This document shows positions 8,605 through 15,438 of a stretch of 16,472 nt of DNA, piece after piece (position 1 is the stretch's first letter; the number at the start of each line of letters is the position of its first letter). The notes beneath the pieces are model-generated. The model saw nothing but the letters and a program-made list of their open reading frames with translations, was not told the origin of the DNA and did not search any database. Position numbers and translations under genes: made by a program. The stretch is from positions 1 through 16,472 of the forward strand of contig DEHY01000228.1 in NCBI GenBank assembly GCA_002352185.1, given 5' to 3'. The stretch is from Competibacteraceae bacterium UBA2788 (GTDB lineage: Bacteria; Pseudomonadota; Gammaproteobacteria; Competibacterales; Competibacteraceae).

Positions 8605-9087
8605 ATGATTTCGACTGACCGTATTTGCGCCCCTTCCGGTTTCCAACCGCTTCGTTTCCGGTGGCCTGGATTGCTGCTCCTGCTGTGGGTGGTGTGGTTT
8701 CCCGCGCATGCGCAAATTTCCGATGCCAAGGTGGAGGCATTGGTAGAGGCGCTGCGACTGGCGGCGCCCAATGCGGGGCCTGACGCCGGACTGTACAGTG
8801 ACTGGAAAATCAAGCCGGACAACATCGTGCGCTGGTCCAAACGCTGTCTCGACCGGGAGGTGACGCCGGAGCAGTTTGCCGCCGATCAGGCCCTGGCCCG
8901 GCAGGTGCTGGTCTGCGTTATGGGGAAGGTGCTGCGCGATCAGTTCACGGTCAGCAACGATAACGAGATTGTTGCGGTGCAGCGCGCCGCCGCCTGGTGG
9001 ATGACCGGCGATCCCGATCAGTACCGCAGCAGCGCCGCCAGCGCCTACACCCTGCGCGTGCTGGAAGCGTATCTGCGGTTTTTCTGA
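8605..9087 (+). CDS. Small secreted or periplasmic protein of unknown function
   Basis: Encodes 160 aa. I do not recognise the family. The N-terminus has a positively charged stretch, then a hydrophobic core PGLLLLLWVVW (21-31) and the cleavage motif AHA before Gln37, so export by Sec is likely; the mature chain would be about 124 aa. The mature part appears helical and has two cysteines (Cys81, Cys104) that could form a disulfide. Several Trp residues stand out (Trp67, Trp77, Trp131, Trp132). The ATG at 8605 is the first start after the comM terminator. The frame is open further upstream, but only as a shadow of comM. No good Shine-Dalgarno is visible and no promoter is obvious. It ends 5 bp from the stop of the convergent NrtR-like gene. 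Confidence 0.75.
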   Translation: MISTDRICAPSGFQPLRFRWPGLLLLLWVVWFPAHAQISDAKVEALVEALRLAAPNAGPDAGLYSDWKIKPDNIVRWSKRCLDREVTPEQFAADQALARQVLVCVMGKVLRDQFTVSNDNEIVAVQRAAAWWMTGDPDQYRSSAASAYTLRVLEAYLRFF

Positions 9088-9096
9088 GGCGCTCAG
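9084..9096. other. Short hairpin spanning two convergent stop codons
   Basis: CTGAG-GCG-CTCAG is a perfect 5-bp stem with a 3-nt loop. It contains the TGA of the secreted-protein gene and the TGA of the NrtR-like gene on the opposite strand. There is no T-run on either strand in the right place, so a terminator role is doubtful. Confidence 0.3.
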
Positions 9097-9839
9097 CGCG
9101 CATGGCGGCTGATGCTGCGCGGGAAAAAGGTGAGCCGGTCGTACTCGCGGAAACGGTAAAGCTGCGCCGGTCGGCCCGACCCATCGCGCTGCCTGCCGGT
9201 CAGCTCCTCCAGCATGTCCGCCTGCATCACCCGGCGGCGGAAGGAACTCTTGTCGAGCGGTTGTTGCAGGATGATTTCGTAAGTCCGCTGCAACTCCGGC
9301 AGGGTGAATTCTTCCGGCAGCAAATGCACGGCGATGTGGGTGTATTCCAGCTTGGAGCGCAACCGTTCCACCGCATCGGCCAGAATGGGCGTGTGGTCGA
9401 AGGCCAGGCTGAAAGCCACGCCATCGCCGCGCACCGGCGCCCAGCACGCCGCCGCCTGATTGCCGCCCAGTCGCACCGCATCCGAGACCATCAGCGCAAA
9501 GTAGACGGTGGTGGCGATCCAGCCGCGTGGGTCGCGGTCGCGGGAGCCATACGTTTTCAGTTGCTCCAGATACGGCGCGCTCACCCCGGTTTCTTCGACC
9601 AGCTTGCGCACCGCGCAGGCATCCACCGAGTCGTCGCGTCGTGGGTCCAGGAACCCGCCCGGCAGCGCCCAACCGCCCTTGAAGGGATGCTCGGCGCGCT
9701 TGACCAGCAGCACATGCAACTGCTCGTTGCGCACCGTAAAGATCACCAAATCCACGGTAAACGACGGTTTTTCATAGTGCGCGGCGTCGTAGCGCTGGAG
9801 AAATTCCGCTGCGCTCGACTCCGTCATGGCATTTTTCAT
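9093..9839 (-). CDS. NrtR-like transcriptional regulator (Nudix domain plus winged helix)
   Basis: Encodes 248 aa. Residues 25-145 form a Nudix fold, with PSFTVDLVIFTV at the start and the Nudix box at 61-86 (GGFLDPRRDD, then AVRKLVEETGV). Residues 150-235 match the winged-helix part of NrtR regulators, including the PEEFTLPELQRTYEIIL and SSFRRRV segments. NrtR proteins repress NAD biosynthesis genes and release DNA on binding ADP-ribose. In this copy the Nudix box is degenerate: the usual Arg-Glu reads Arg78-Lys79 and the distal Glu is Asp70, with extra residues between. Hydrolysis is therefore unlikely, which fits a pure sensor. The start at 9839 has GGAGAGG seven to eight bases upstream. 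The gene is the last of three; the PP2C-like gene ends 6 bp before it. A plain Nudix hydrolase is the alternative. Confidence 0.85.
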   Translation of the reverse strand: MKNAMTESSAAEFLQRYDAAHYEKPSFTVDLVIFTVRNEQLHVLLVKRAEHPFKGGWALPGGFLDPRRDDSVDACAVRKLVEETGVSAPYLEQLKTYGSRDRDPRGWIATTVYFALMVSDAVRLGGNQAAACWAPVRGDGVAFSLAFDHTPILADAVERLRSKLEYTHIAVHLLPEEFTLPELQRTYEIILQQPLDKSSFRRRVMQADMLEELTGRQRDGSGRPAQLYRFREYDRLTFFPRSISRHAR

Positions 9840-9845
9840 CGTTTT

Positions 9846-10730
9846 TCACCTCTCCCTTGCCGCCATCGCGGCGGCAGCCATCGGCAGCGAATCCATTGCC
9901 GCTTCCTGATCCAGCGCGATGAAAGCCCCCAACCCGATGTCATCACAACAATACACTTGCTGCTGGGCATACTCGATCAGCGTCTCACGCAGCCGGCGCT
10001 GGATAAACGCGCCGTCGAGATTGTGAAAATCCAGCATTTCCCGCGCCACCTCCAATACGTTTAACCGTTGGCCGGTTTTGGCGTCCACGAATGAATCCAA
10101 TCCGTCCGTGGCTACAGCCACGGTCGGAAATGTCGCCAGATTGAAGCTGAATACCGTGGGCGCGTCGAAGCGTTCCCGTCGGGTGGTTTCGCCAGCGTCG
10201 CTCTGGTACTGGACGCTCTGCGCCGTTGCGGGATCGCCAATCGCTTCCTGATAGAACAGCCCGCGTTGCGGGTGCAGCAGGTAGGACAGGTAGTACGGCG
10301 CATTTTTAGCGTACTCGACCTGAATCGTAGCTATCCCACCATCGGTGCGCCGGACCGCGATGCAGCCATCGCCATAGAGATGAATGTGGATGGTTGCGCC
10401 ATCGCACCAGGCGATCAGCAGCGTGGCGTCGAGGGCGCCATCATCCAGCCCCATTGCACGCGCCTGCCGGGCGGCGCGGCGCACAATCCGCTGGCCCAAT
10501 CGCCAGTGCCGGGCCAGATGTTCGGCTGTATTCGTTGCGCTGACGAAGCGTGGCAACAAATGACGGGCGTTCAGCGCCAGCAGCCGTGCGCCCAGATCGC
10601 TGTCCGCTGAAGCGGAACAGCCATCGGCCAGAATCAGGTGCGGGATCGGCTCCAGGCCCTGGCAGATATAATCCTGGCAGAACCGGTGCATCCGTCCGAT
10701 AGTGTAATACGCATCCAGGACGAGGGTCAT
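9846..10730 (-). CDS. PP2C-like (PPM family) protein phosphatase domain protein
   Basis: Encodes 294 aa, essentially a single PP2C-type domain. Motifs in order are ILADGCSASADSDLGARL (33-50, equivalent to the DGxGG and SDxGA metal-binding region; Asp36, Asp44), LLIAW (104-108), YGDGCIAVRR (119-128, equivalent to GDSRxY), ATDGLDSF (207-214, Asp209) and CCDDIGLGAFI (261-271, Asp263/Asp264). The metal-binding aspartates look kept, though the first motif is divergent (ADGCSAS rather than DGMGG). PP2C enzymes remove phosphate from Ser/Thr. No partner kinase is visible in the window, so the substrate is unknown. The start codon overlaps the stop of the upstream hydrolase gene by 4 bp (ATGA), and the gene lies 6 bp before the NrtR-like gene, so translational coupling is likely. 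Its place in an NAD-themed operon is unusual. Confidence 0.75.
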   Translation of the reverse strand: MTLVLDAYYTIGRMHRFCQDYICQGLEPIPHLILADGCSASADSDLGARLLALNARHLLPRFVSATNTAEHLARHWRLGQRIVRRAARQARAMGLDDGALDATLLIAWCDGATIHIHLYGDGCIAVRRTDGGIATIQVEYAKNAPYYLSYLLHPQRGLFYQEAIGDPATAQSVQYQSDAGETTRRERFDAPTVFSFNLATFPTVAVATDGLDSFVDAKTGQRLNVLEVAREMLDFHNLDGAFIQRRLRETLIEYAQQQVYCCDDIGLGAFIALDQEAAMDSLPMAAAAMAARER

Positions 10731-11524
10731 GGATGGAATTCCGCAGCCTTGACGGTCTTCATCCCGCGCTGGCGCATGTCGCTCAGGAACTGGCGGGCCA
10801 GCGCTTCAAAGCCCGGCACCGGCGAACTGGTGTCCTCGATCAGCACCAGTTTGCCAATAGCCTCCGCGCCGAGGTGATCGGCAATGTCTCGCACCGTGTT
10901 GGCGATGCAGTGCGACAGCGCCTGTCCTGACAGCGCGACCTTGTCGGCGTTTTGCAACGCCCGAAGCAATGGGATGTTGATCTGGGTGCCCGGATCGGTT
11001 GGATCGGGCACATCGGCCTGTACTGCGGAATAGTGTTCGGTCCAGGGATTGTGGCCCTTGATCACATAATTTACTCGGGCGAAGCCGGTTTCCTCCCAGC
11101 GTCGCAAGGCGTCCGCGACCACTGGAATCACTCCATGGCCCCAGGCGCCGACCAAACAATGCGGCGGCCAGATCGTCAGGGTGTAACGCCCGTGGTCGCG
11201 CAGGGCGCGCACATAATCCAGCGCTCGCGCCCGATGCTCCGCCTTGAAGGGCTGCCAGATTTTATGCTCCACGTCGGCGACGGTGATCGGGGTGAAGGGC
11301 GGCGGCGGCTGCCCGTTGCCGTTCCGCCAGAATATCGGGTGAGAAATATCCACCAGTTGGTGCGTATCGAGAGTGACGTGAATCGCAGCGATGTGATCGC
11401 CGATCCGGTCCAGCAATCCCGCCAGCCGTTCGGCGTCCGCGCTGGCGCCGGGGACCGGCAGCGCTGCGCCTGGAGTGTCGCTGAAATCGTTTTGCGGATC
11501 GATGATGAGAAATTCGAGACGCAT
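10727..11524 (-). CDS. Isochorismatase-superfamily cysteine hydrolase, nicotinamidase-like
   Basis: Encodes 265 aa. The catalytic triad of the superfamily is visible: Asp9 in FLIIDPQNDF, Lys156 in YVIKGHNP, and nucleophile Cys206 in GQALSHCIANT. The metal-site residues known from PncA are also present (Asp53 and His55 in LDTHQ, His62 in SHPIFW), as is the WPPHCLVG segment (119-126) that matches WPxHC in nicotinamidases. Nicotinamidase converts nicotinamide to nicotinate plus ammonia for NAD salvage. At 265 aa it is longer than typical PncA (about 210), with extra sequence around 63-100, so another amide substrate is possible. The ATG at 11524 has GAGGAG seven bases upstream; the 34-codon extension of the frame is rejected. 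It is the first gene of the operon with the PP2C-like and NrtR-like genes, and diverges from the sirtuin operon. Confidence 0.8.
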   Translation of the reverse strand: MRLEFLIIDPQNDFSDTPGAALPVPGASADAERLAGLLDRIGDHIAAIHVTLDTHQLVDISHPIFWRNGNGQPPPPFTPITVADVEHKIWQPFKAEHRARALDYVRALRDHGRYTLTIWPPHCLVGAWGHGVIPVVADALRRWEETGFARVNYVIKGHNPWTEHYSAVQADVPDPTDPGTQINIPLLRALQNADKVALSGQALSHCIANTVRDIADHLGAEAIGKLVLIEDTSSPVPGFEALARQFLSDMRQRGMKTVKAAEFHP

Positions 11525-11603
11525 GGCGGCTCTCCTCAGTGGTGTTGGGTCGTGGCGCACACTTGCCGCTTGATGCGGTGCAGCCCATTGCACTGCAATG
11601 ATG

Positions 11604-11636
11604 CGCCTTTTAGTTGCTTTTTGCAACTAAAAGGCG
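11604..11636. promoter_or_regulatory. Perfect 14-bp inverted repeat, candidate operator in the divergent promoter region
   Basis: CGCCTTTTAGTTGC is followed by TTTTT and then the exact reverse complement GCAACTAAAAGGCG. It lies between two divergent operons, 79 bp upstream of the hydrolase ATG and 16 bp before the -35 of the sirtuin promoter. On the minus strand it would cover or adjoin a weak TTGCAA-N17-CATCAT promoter. Because neither gene ends here, a terminator is unlikely. A repressor site shared by both operons is the simplest reading, and the NrtR-like protein encoded nearby is the obvious candidate. Confidence 0.65.
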
Positions 11637-11652
11637 TTGCGGTCAGGCCGCG

Positions 11653-11680
11653 TTGTCATCCCTGGCAACCGGGGTAATAT
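11653..11680 (+). promoter_or_regulatory. Sigma-70-like promoter of the sirtuin operon
   Basis: TTGTCA (5 of 6 with the -35 consensus) is followed after 16 bp by TAATAT as the -10. Transcription would start near 11687, about 36 nt before the ATG at 11723. The inverted repeat lies just upstream. Confidence 0.55.
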
Positions 11681-11709
11681 ACCGAAAACCGGCAGGTTCC
11701 CTGTTTTAT

Positions 11710-11713
11710 GGAG
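11710..11713 (+). promoter_or_regulatory. Ribosome binding site deciding the sirtuin start
   Basis: GGAG is 9 bases before the ATG at 11723. The earlier in-frame ATG at 11708 overlaps this site and would lack its own, so 11723 is preferred. Confidence 0.65.
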
Positions 11714-11722
11714 CGCTATAGG

Positions 11723-12505
11723 ATGTCCACCATGAGCCCGCTTCTCATTCCGGCTGCGCTGGTTACCCGGCTGCGCGTCGCCCGCCGACTGGTCGTGTTA
11801 ACCGGCGCCGGTATTTCCGCCGAGAGCGGCGTGCCCACTTTCCGCGAAGCCCAGACCGGGCTGTGGGCGCGCTATAACCCGGAAGAACTGGCGACGCCGG
11901 AGGCTTTTCGGGGTAATCCCCAGCGGGTCTGGGAATGGTACGCCTGGCGGCAGGAGCGGGTGCGGCAGGCCGAACCGAACGCCGGCCACTACGCTCTGGT
12001 CGAAATGGAACGCCGGGTCGCGGAATTCGTCTTGATCACCCAGAACGTGGATGGCCTGCACCGGCGGGCCGGCAGTCATCAGATGGTGGAGCTGCACGGC
12101 AACCTGTTCCGGGTGAAGTGCTTCGACGAGGATCGTCCAGTGGAAAACTGGCCGGAGAGCGCCGACATCCCGCCACGCTGCCCACACTGCGGCGGACTGT
12201 TGCGGCCCGATGTGGTGTGGTTTGGGGAAAGGTTGCCGGTGAGCGCGTTGCAGGCGGCGGAGCAGGCTGCCGCAACCGCCGAAATCTTTTTCAGCATCGG
12301 CACGTCGGCCTTGGTTTATCCCGCTGCTGATTTGCCATTCACTGCGCTGGCCGCCGGGGCGACTGTAGTGGAAATCAATCCTCAGCCAACCCCGCTCAGC
12401 CCGCATGTCACTTTCAGCCTGAATGGGCCAGCCGGTGCGATTTTGCCCGGTCTGGTCGAGCAGGTCTGGGGCAGTGCTTCCGGGGTTGGCGGGAGCGGCC
12501 CATGA
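11723..12505 (+). CDS. cobB: Sir2-family NAD-dependent protein deacylase (class III, SIRT5/CobB type)
   Basis: Encodes 260 aa. The NAD-binding motif GAGISAESGVPTFR (28-41), QNVDGLH (107-113), the catalytic His125 in ELHGN and the VVWFGE segment (164-169) are all present, as is GTSALVYPAA (193-202). Tyr73 and Arg76 (WYAWR) match the Y-x-x-R pair of class III sirtuins that prefer succinyl and malonyl groups. The zinc site looks incomplete: Cys133, Cys153 and Cys156 are visible, but the usual fourth Cys, three residues after the first, is an acidic residue. The enzyme removes acyl groups from lysine, consuming NAD and releasing nicotinamide and O-acyl-ADP-ribose. These products link it to the nicotinamidase-like and NrtR-like genes of the divergent operon. 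The stop codon overlaps the start of the next gene by 4 bp. Confidence 0.93.
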   Translation: MSTMSPLLIPAALVTRLRVARRLVVLTGAGISAESGVPTFREAQTGLWARYNPEELATPEAFRGNPQRVWEWYAWRQERVRQAEPNAGHYALVEMERRVAEFVLITQNVDGLHRRAGSHQMVELHGNLFRVKCFDEDRPVENWPESADIPPRCPHCGGLLRPDVVWFGERLPVSALQAAEQAAATAEIFFSIGTSALVYPAADLPFTALAAGATVVEINPQPTPLSPHVTFSLNGPAGAILPGLVEQVWGSASGVGGSGP

Positions 12506-13266
12506 GCCTGTTCACCGTCCGTCCCGAGCGGCTGGCGCTCGCCAATGGCGTCAGCCTGGCCTATCACCGCAGTCCCGGCGCCCGGCCGGGCGTAATGTTT
12601 CTCGGCGGGTTCACCTCCGACATGACCGGAATTAAGGCGACTGCGCTGGAGCAGTGGTGCCGGGGACGCGGCCAGGCGTTCGTCCGCTTCGACTACTCCG
12701 GTCACGGCGCGTCCAGCGGTCGATTTGCGGAGGGAACCATCGGCGACTGGGCGGCGGAGGCCATTGCGGTGCTGGATCGGTTAACCGAAGGGCCGCAACT
12801 GCTGGTGGGTTCCTCAATGGGCGCGTGGCTGATGCTGCTGGTCGCGCTGGCGCGCCCGGAACGGATCGCCGGGCTGCTGGGTTTGGCCTGCGCCGCTGAT
12901 TTCACTGACTATCTGCTGTGGGAGCGGCTTGACGACCGGCTGCGGGATCGCTTGCAGCGCGAACGGGTCATCACGTTGCCGTCGCCGTATGGTGAACCTT
13001 ACATCATCGCCTTGAATCTGATTGAAGAAGCGAAACAGCATCAATTGCTGAACCGGGCGGAATTGCCGATCCGCTGTCCGGTGCGGTTGATTCACGGGAT
13101 GCGCGATGCCGACGTGCCGTGGCGGATCAGTGTGCAGGTGATGGAGAAACTCAGCAGTCCCGACACCCGGCTGATTCTGGTCAAGGATGGTGAACATACC
13201 TTATCGCGGGAATCGGATTTGCGGCTGCTGACTCGCACTTTGGGGGAGATGATTGAGTCCAGGTGA
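12502..13266 (+). CDS. Alpha/beta hydrolase, ABHD10-like
   Basis: Encodes 254 aa with a plain alpha/beta hydrolase fold and no signal peptide. The oxyanion region is FLGGFTSDMTG (33-43). FDYSGHGASSG (63-73) follows strand 4, and the nucleophile elbow is GSSMG with Ser105. The acid is Asp202 in HGMRDADVPW and the base is His232 in GEHTLSR. The pattern GGFxSDMxGxK with YSGHGxSxGxFxEGTI resembles the ABHD10 group, whose mitochondrial member is an acyl-protein thioesterase. Bacterial members are poorly characterised. The ATG overlaps the sirtuin stop by 4 bp and has GGGAG six bases upstream, within the sirtuin gene. The two products may therefore act together, for instance both removing acyl groups from proteins; this link is inferred. 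An ester or thioester hydrolase of another substrate is equally possible. Confidence 0.88.
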   Translation: MSLFTVRPERLALANGVSLAYHRSPGARPGVMFLGGFTSDMTGIKATALEQWCRGRGQAFVRFDYSGHGASSGRFAEGTIGDWAAEAIAVLDRLTEGPQLLVGSSMGAWLMLLVALARPERIAGLLGLACAADFTDYLLWERLDDRLRDRLQRERVITLPSPYGEPYIIALNLIEEAKQHQLLNRAELPIRCPVRLIHGMRDADVPWRISVQVMEKLSSPDTRLILVKDGEHTLSRESDLRLLTRTLGEMIESR

Positions 13267-13294
13267 GTTTTTCATCAGGATTTTCTGCGAAAGC

Positions 13295-13314
13295 CCCCGG
13301 CCTTCGGGCCGGAG
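13295..13314. terminator. UUCG-capped hairpin between convergent genes
   Basis: CCGGCC-TTCG-GGCCGG is a perfect 6-bp stem that on the plus strand closes with the very stable C(UUCG)G tetraloop. In the minus-strand transcript it extends by a U-G and a C-G pair, followed by a short CTTT rather than a strong U-run. It lies 28 bp after the hydrolase stop and 23 bp after the opgH stop, so it may end both transcripts or protect their 3' ends. Confidence 0.5.
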
Positions 13315-13337
13315 AGGAGGTCAAGGCGTCTTTTAAG

Positions 13338-15410
13338 TCAGCCGCTTGAAACCCCAGCCGGAGACCGGCTCCAGAACAGCGCGTGCAGTCGCAGCAGCGT
13401 TTCGGGATCAGCAATCAAATCGCGCTTCTGGGCCGCGCTCAGACTGTCCGGCCCTTCTTCCTCCAACTGGTGAATCAAGCCTTCCAGATAATGTCGGCGG
13501 CGTTTGCCCGGCGGCTCGCGTTCCGGCAGCAGCGACAGATGCAGGGCATTGACGTAAGGATCGGTCAGCGCCTGGACAAAACGACTGCTCGGCGCGGCCC
13601 GCAACACCGGCAGCACCGGCTCATCTTCTTCCAGGTTTTCCTCCAGATAGCGCAGCACCGCCGGCGGATCGGTCTCTTCCGGGGTCAGGAACAGACCCCA
13701 TTCCCGCGACATGCGGCCCAATGCAATGCTGCTCGACAGCATGGACACCGGAATCGCCAGCACCAACCCCAACAGCACCGGGATGAACCACCAGAAGAAC
13801 GCCGGCACATACTGGTAGCTGAGCGCCCCGGCCACCACGCCGATCAGGGTCTGCATCCCGTGGGTCAACGCGGCTTCCCGGAAGCCGGTCTCGTGATCGC
13901 CGCGCTGCTGCGACGGCCAGCCGACTGCGCGGCGCATCAGGATCGCCAGCACAAACTTGGTCTGAAACAGCATCAACACCGGCGCCGTCAACACCGAGAA
14001 TACGGTTTCCAGCACCACGCTCAAGGTGGCATTGAGCATTCCACCATAGGCGCGACGCAGCCGGTTCTCCTTGAGCAGCAGCGTCAGCGCCAATATCTTG
14101 GGCAGAAACAGCATGGTCAGGGTCACCAGCAGGACGGTGGTCATCTCGACCGCAAACGAGACCGGCCATACCGGAATCCAGTTTTGCCCAAAGAAATACA
14201 CCGGTTCCTGCTGCGTCTGAAAATACGCCTCAACCCCGGTGGCGATCAGGAACAGCAGCCACAGCGGCGAAGCCAGGTACGACATCACCCCCATCGAGAA
14301 ATGCAGCCGACTCAGCGCGTTGAAACCCTGGGACAGCGCCAGTCGCAGGTGCTGGAGATTGCCCTGGCACCAGCGGCGGTCGCGCTTGGCGTAATCGATC
14401 AGGGTGGGCGGAATTTCCTCGTAGCTGCCCTCCAGATCGTAGGCCAGCCACACTTCCCAGCCGGCCCGCCGCAGCAGCGCGGCCTCGACAAAATCGTGAC
14501 TGAGAATGTCGCCGCCGAAAGGTTCGCGGCCCGGCAGTTTGGGCAGACCGCAATGATCCAAAAACGGTTGCACCCGCAGAATGGCGTTGTGGCCCCAGTA
14601 GTTGCTCTCGCCCAACTGCCAGTAATTCAGCCCGGCGGTGAACATCCGCCCGTACAGGCTGCCGGCGAATTGCAGGATGCGGGCGAACAGCGATATCCGG
14701 TTGATCGGCACCGGCGGGGTTTGCAGCAGCGCCACCTGTGGATGGCGTTCCATGATCCGCACCATCTCTACCAGGGTTTCGCCTTTCATGATGCTGTCGG
14801 CGTCCAGCACGATCATGTAGCGGTAATGGCCGCCCCAGCGGATGCAGAAATCTTCCAGGTTGCCGCTCTTACGGCTGATGTTCTCTGGCCGATTGCGGTA
14901 AAAGATGCGCCCCTTGCCGTCCAGCGCCCGCACCATATCCTGCCAGCGCAGTTCTTCCTCGACCCACACGTCCGGGTCGCGAGTATCGCTCAGCACGAAG
15001 AAATCGAAGTCGCTGAGCCGTCCGGTGTCCGCCAGCGACCGATGAATGGCGCGCAAGCCGGCGAACACCCGCTCGGAGTCCTCGTTGTAGATCGGCATCA
15101 GAATCGCGGTGCGCGGCAGGGACGCGGCGGGCGCGGACGAAGGGTACGTCTGGCGCGAGATCGCCCAGCGGTCGCGGCCCGTCAGAATGACAAAAAAGCC
15201 CATGAACGCGGTCCAGAACGACATGCAAATCCAGGAGAACAGAATCGCGTACAGCAGCAGCAGGATCAGCTCCATCAGGCTGAGGCCGTTGGTCTGAAAC
15301 ACGCTGACCATCAGGCCCATGGCGACCAGAGTAGTCAGCAGCACCAGCAGGAAGAATGCTGCCCGCCGCAGGGTATGCCCCATGATTGGGGATTGAGCAG
15401 GTTGGGTCAT
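13338..15410 (-). CDS. opgH: Glucans biosynthesis glucosyltransferase OpgH (MdoH)
   Basis: Encodes 690 aa, shorter than E. coli OpgH (847) because the long cytoplasmic N-terminus is reduced to about 14 residues. Two N-terminal helices (15-38, 44-76) precede the GT2 domain, with ILMPIYNED (103-111), SDTRDPD (141-147), the DAD metal site at 203-205, LSHDFVEAALLRRAGW (303-318) and RRWCQGN (345-351). C-terminal helices and a cytoplasmic tail follow. The enzyme polymerises UDP-glucose into beta-glucan at the inner membrane and passes it to the periplasm, where OpgG acts, giving osmoregulated periplasmic glucans. The ATG at 15410 is chosen because it directly precedes the first helix; the 75-codon extension overlaps ORF168. 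In E. coli the N-terminus also binds FtsZ, so its loss here may mean that this function is absent. It is the last gene of the opg operon. Confidence 0.95.
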   Translation of the reverse strand: MTQPAQSPIMGHTLRRAAFFLLVLLTTLVAMGLMVSVFQTNGLSLMELILLLLYAILFSWICMSFWTAFMGFFVILTGRDRWAISRQTYPSSAPAASLPRTAILMPIYNEDSERVFAGLRAIHRSLADTGRLSDFDFFVLSDTRDPDVWVEEELRWQDMVRALDGKGRIFYRNRPENISRKSGNLEDFCIRWGGHYRYMIVLDADSIMKGETLVEMVRIMERHPQVALLQTPPVPINRISLFARILQFAGSLYGRMFTAGLNYWQLGESNYWGHNAILRVQPFLDHCGLPKLPGREPFGGDILSHDFVEAALLRRAGWEVWLAYDLEGSYEEIPPTLIDYAKRDRRWCQGNLQHLRLALSQGFNALSRLHFSMGVMSYLASPLWLLFLIATGVEAYFQTQQEPVYFFGQNWIPVWPVSFAVEMTTVLLVTLTMLFLPKILALTLLLKENRLRRAYGGMLNATLSVVLETVFSVLTAPVLMLFQTKFVLAILMRRAVGWPSQQRGDHETGFREAALTHGMQTLIGVVAGALSYQYVPAFFWWFIPVLLGLVLAIPVSMLSSSIALGRMSREWGLFLTPEETDPPAVLRYLEENLEEDEPVLPVLRAAPSSRFVQALTDPYVNALHLSLLPEREPPGKRRRHYLEGLIHQLEEEGPDSLSAAQKRDLIADPETLLRLHALFWSRSPAGVSSG

Positions 15411-15438
15411 GGACACATCCAGGAAAGTGAAAAACGGC

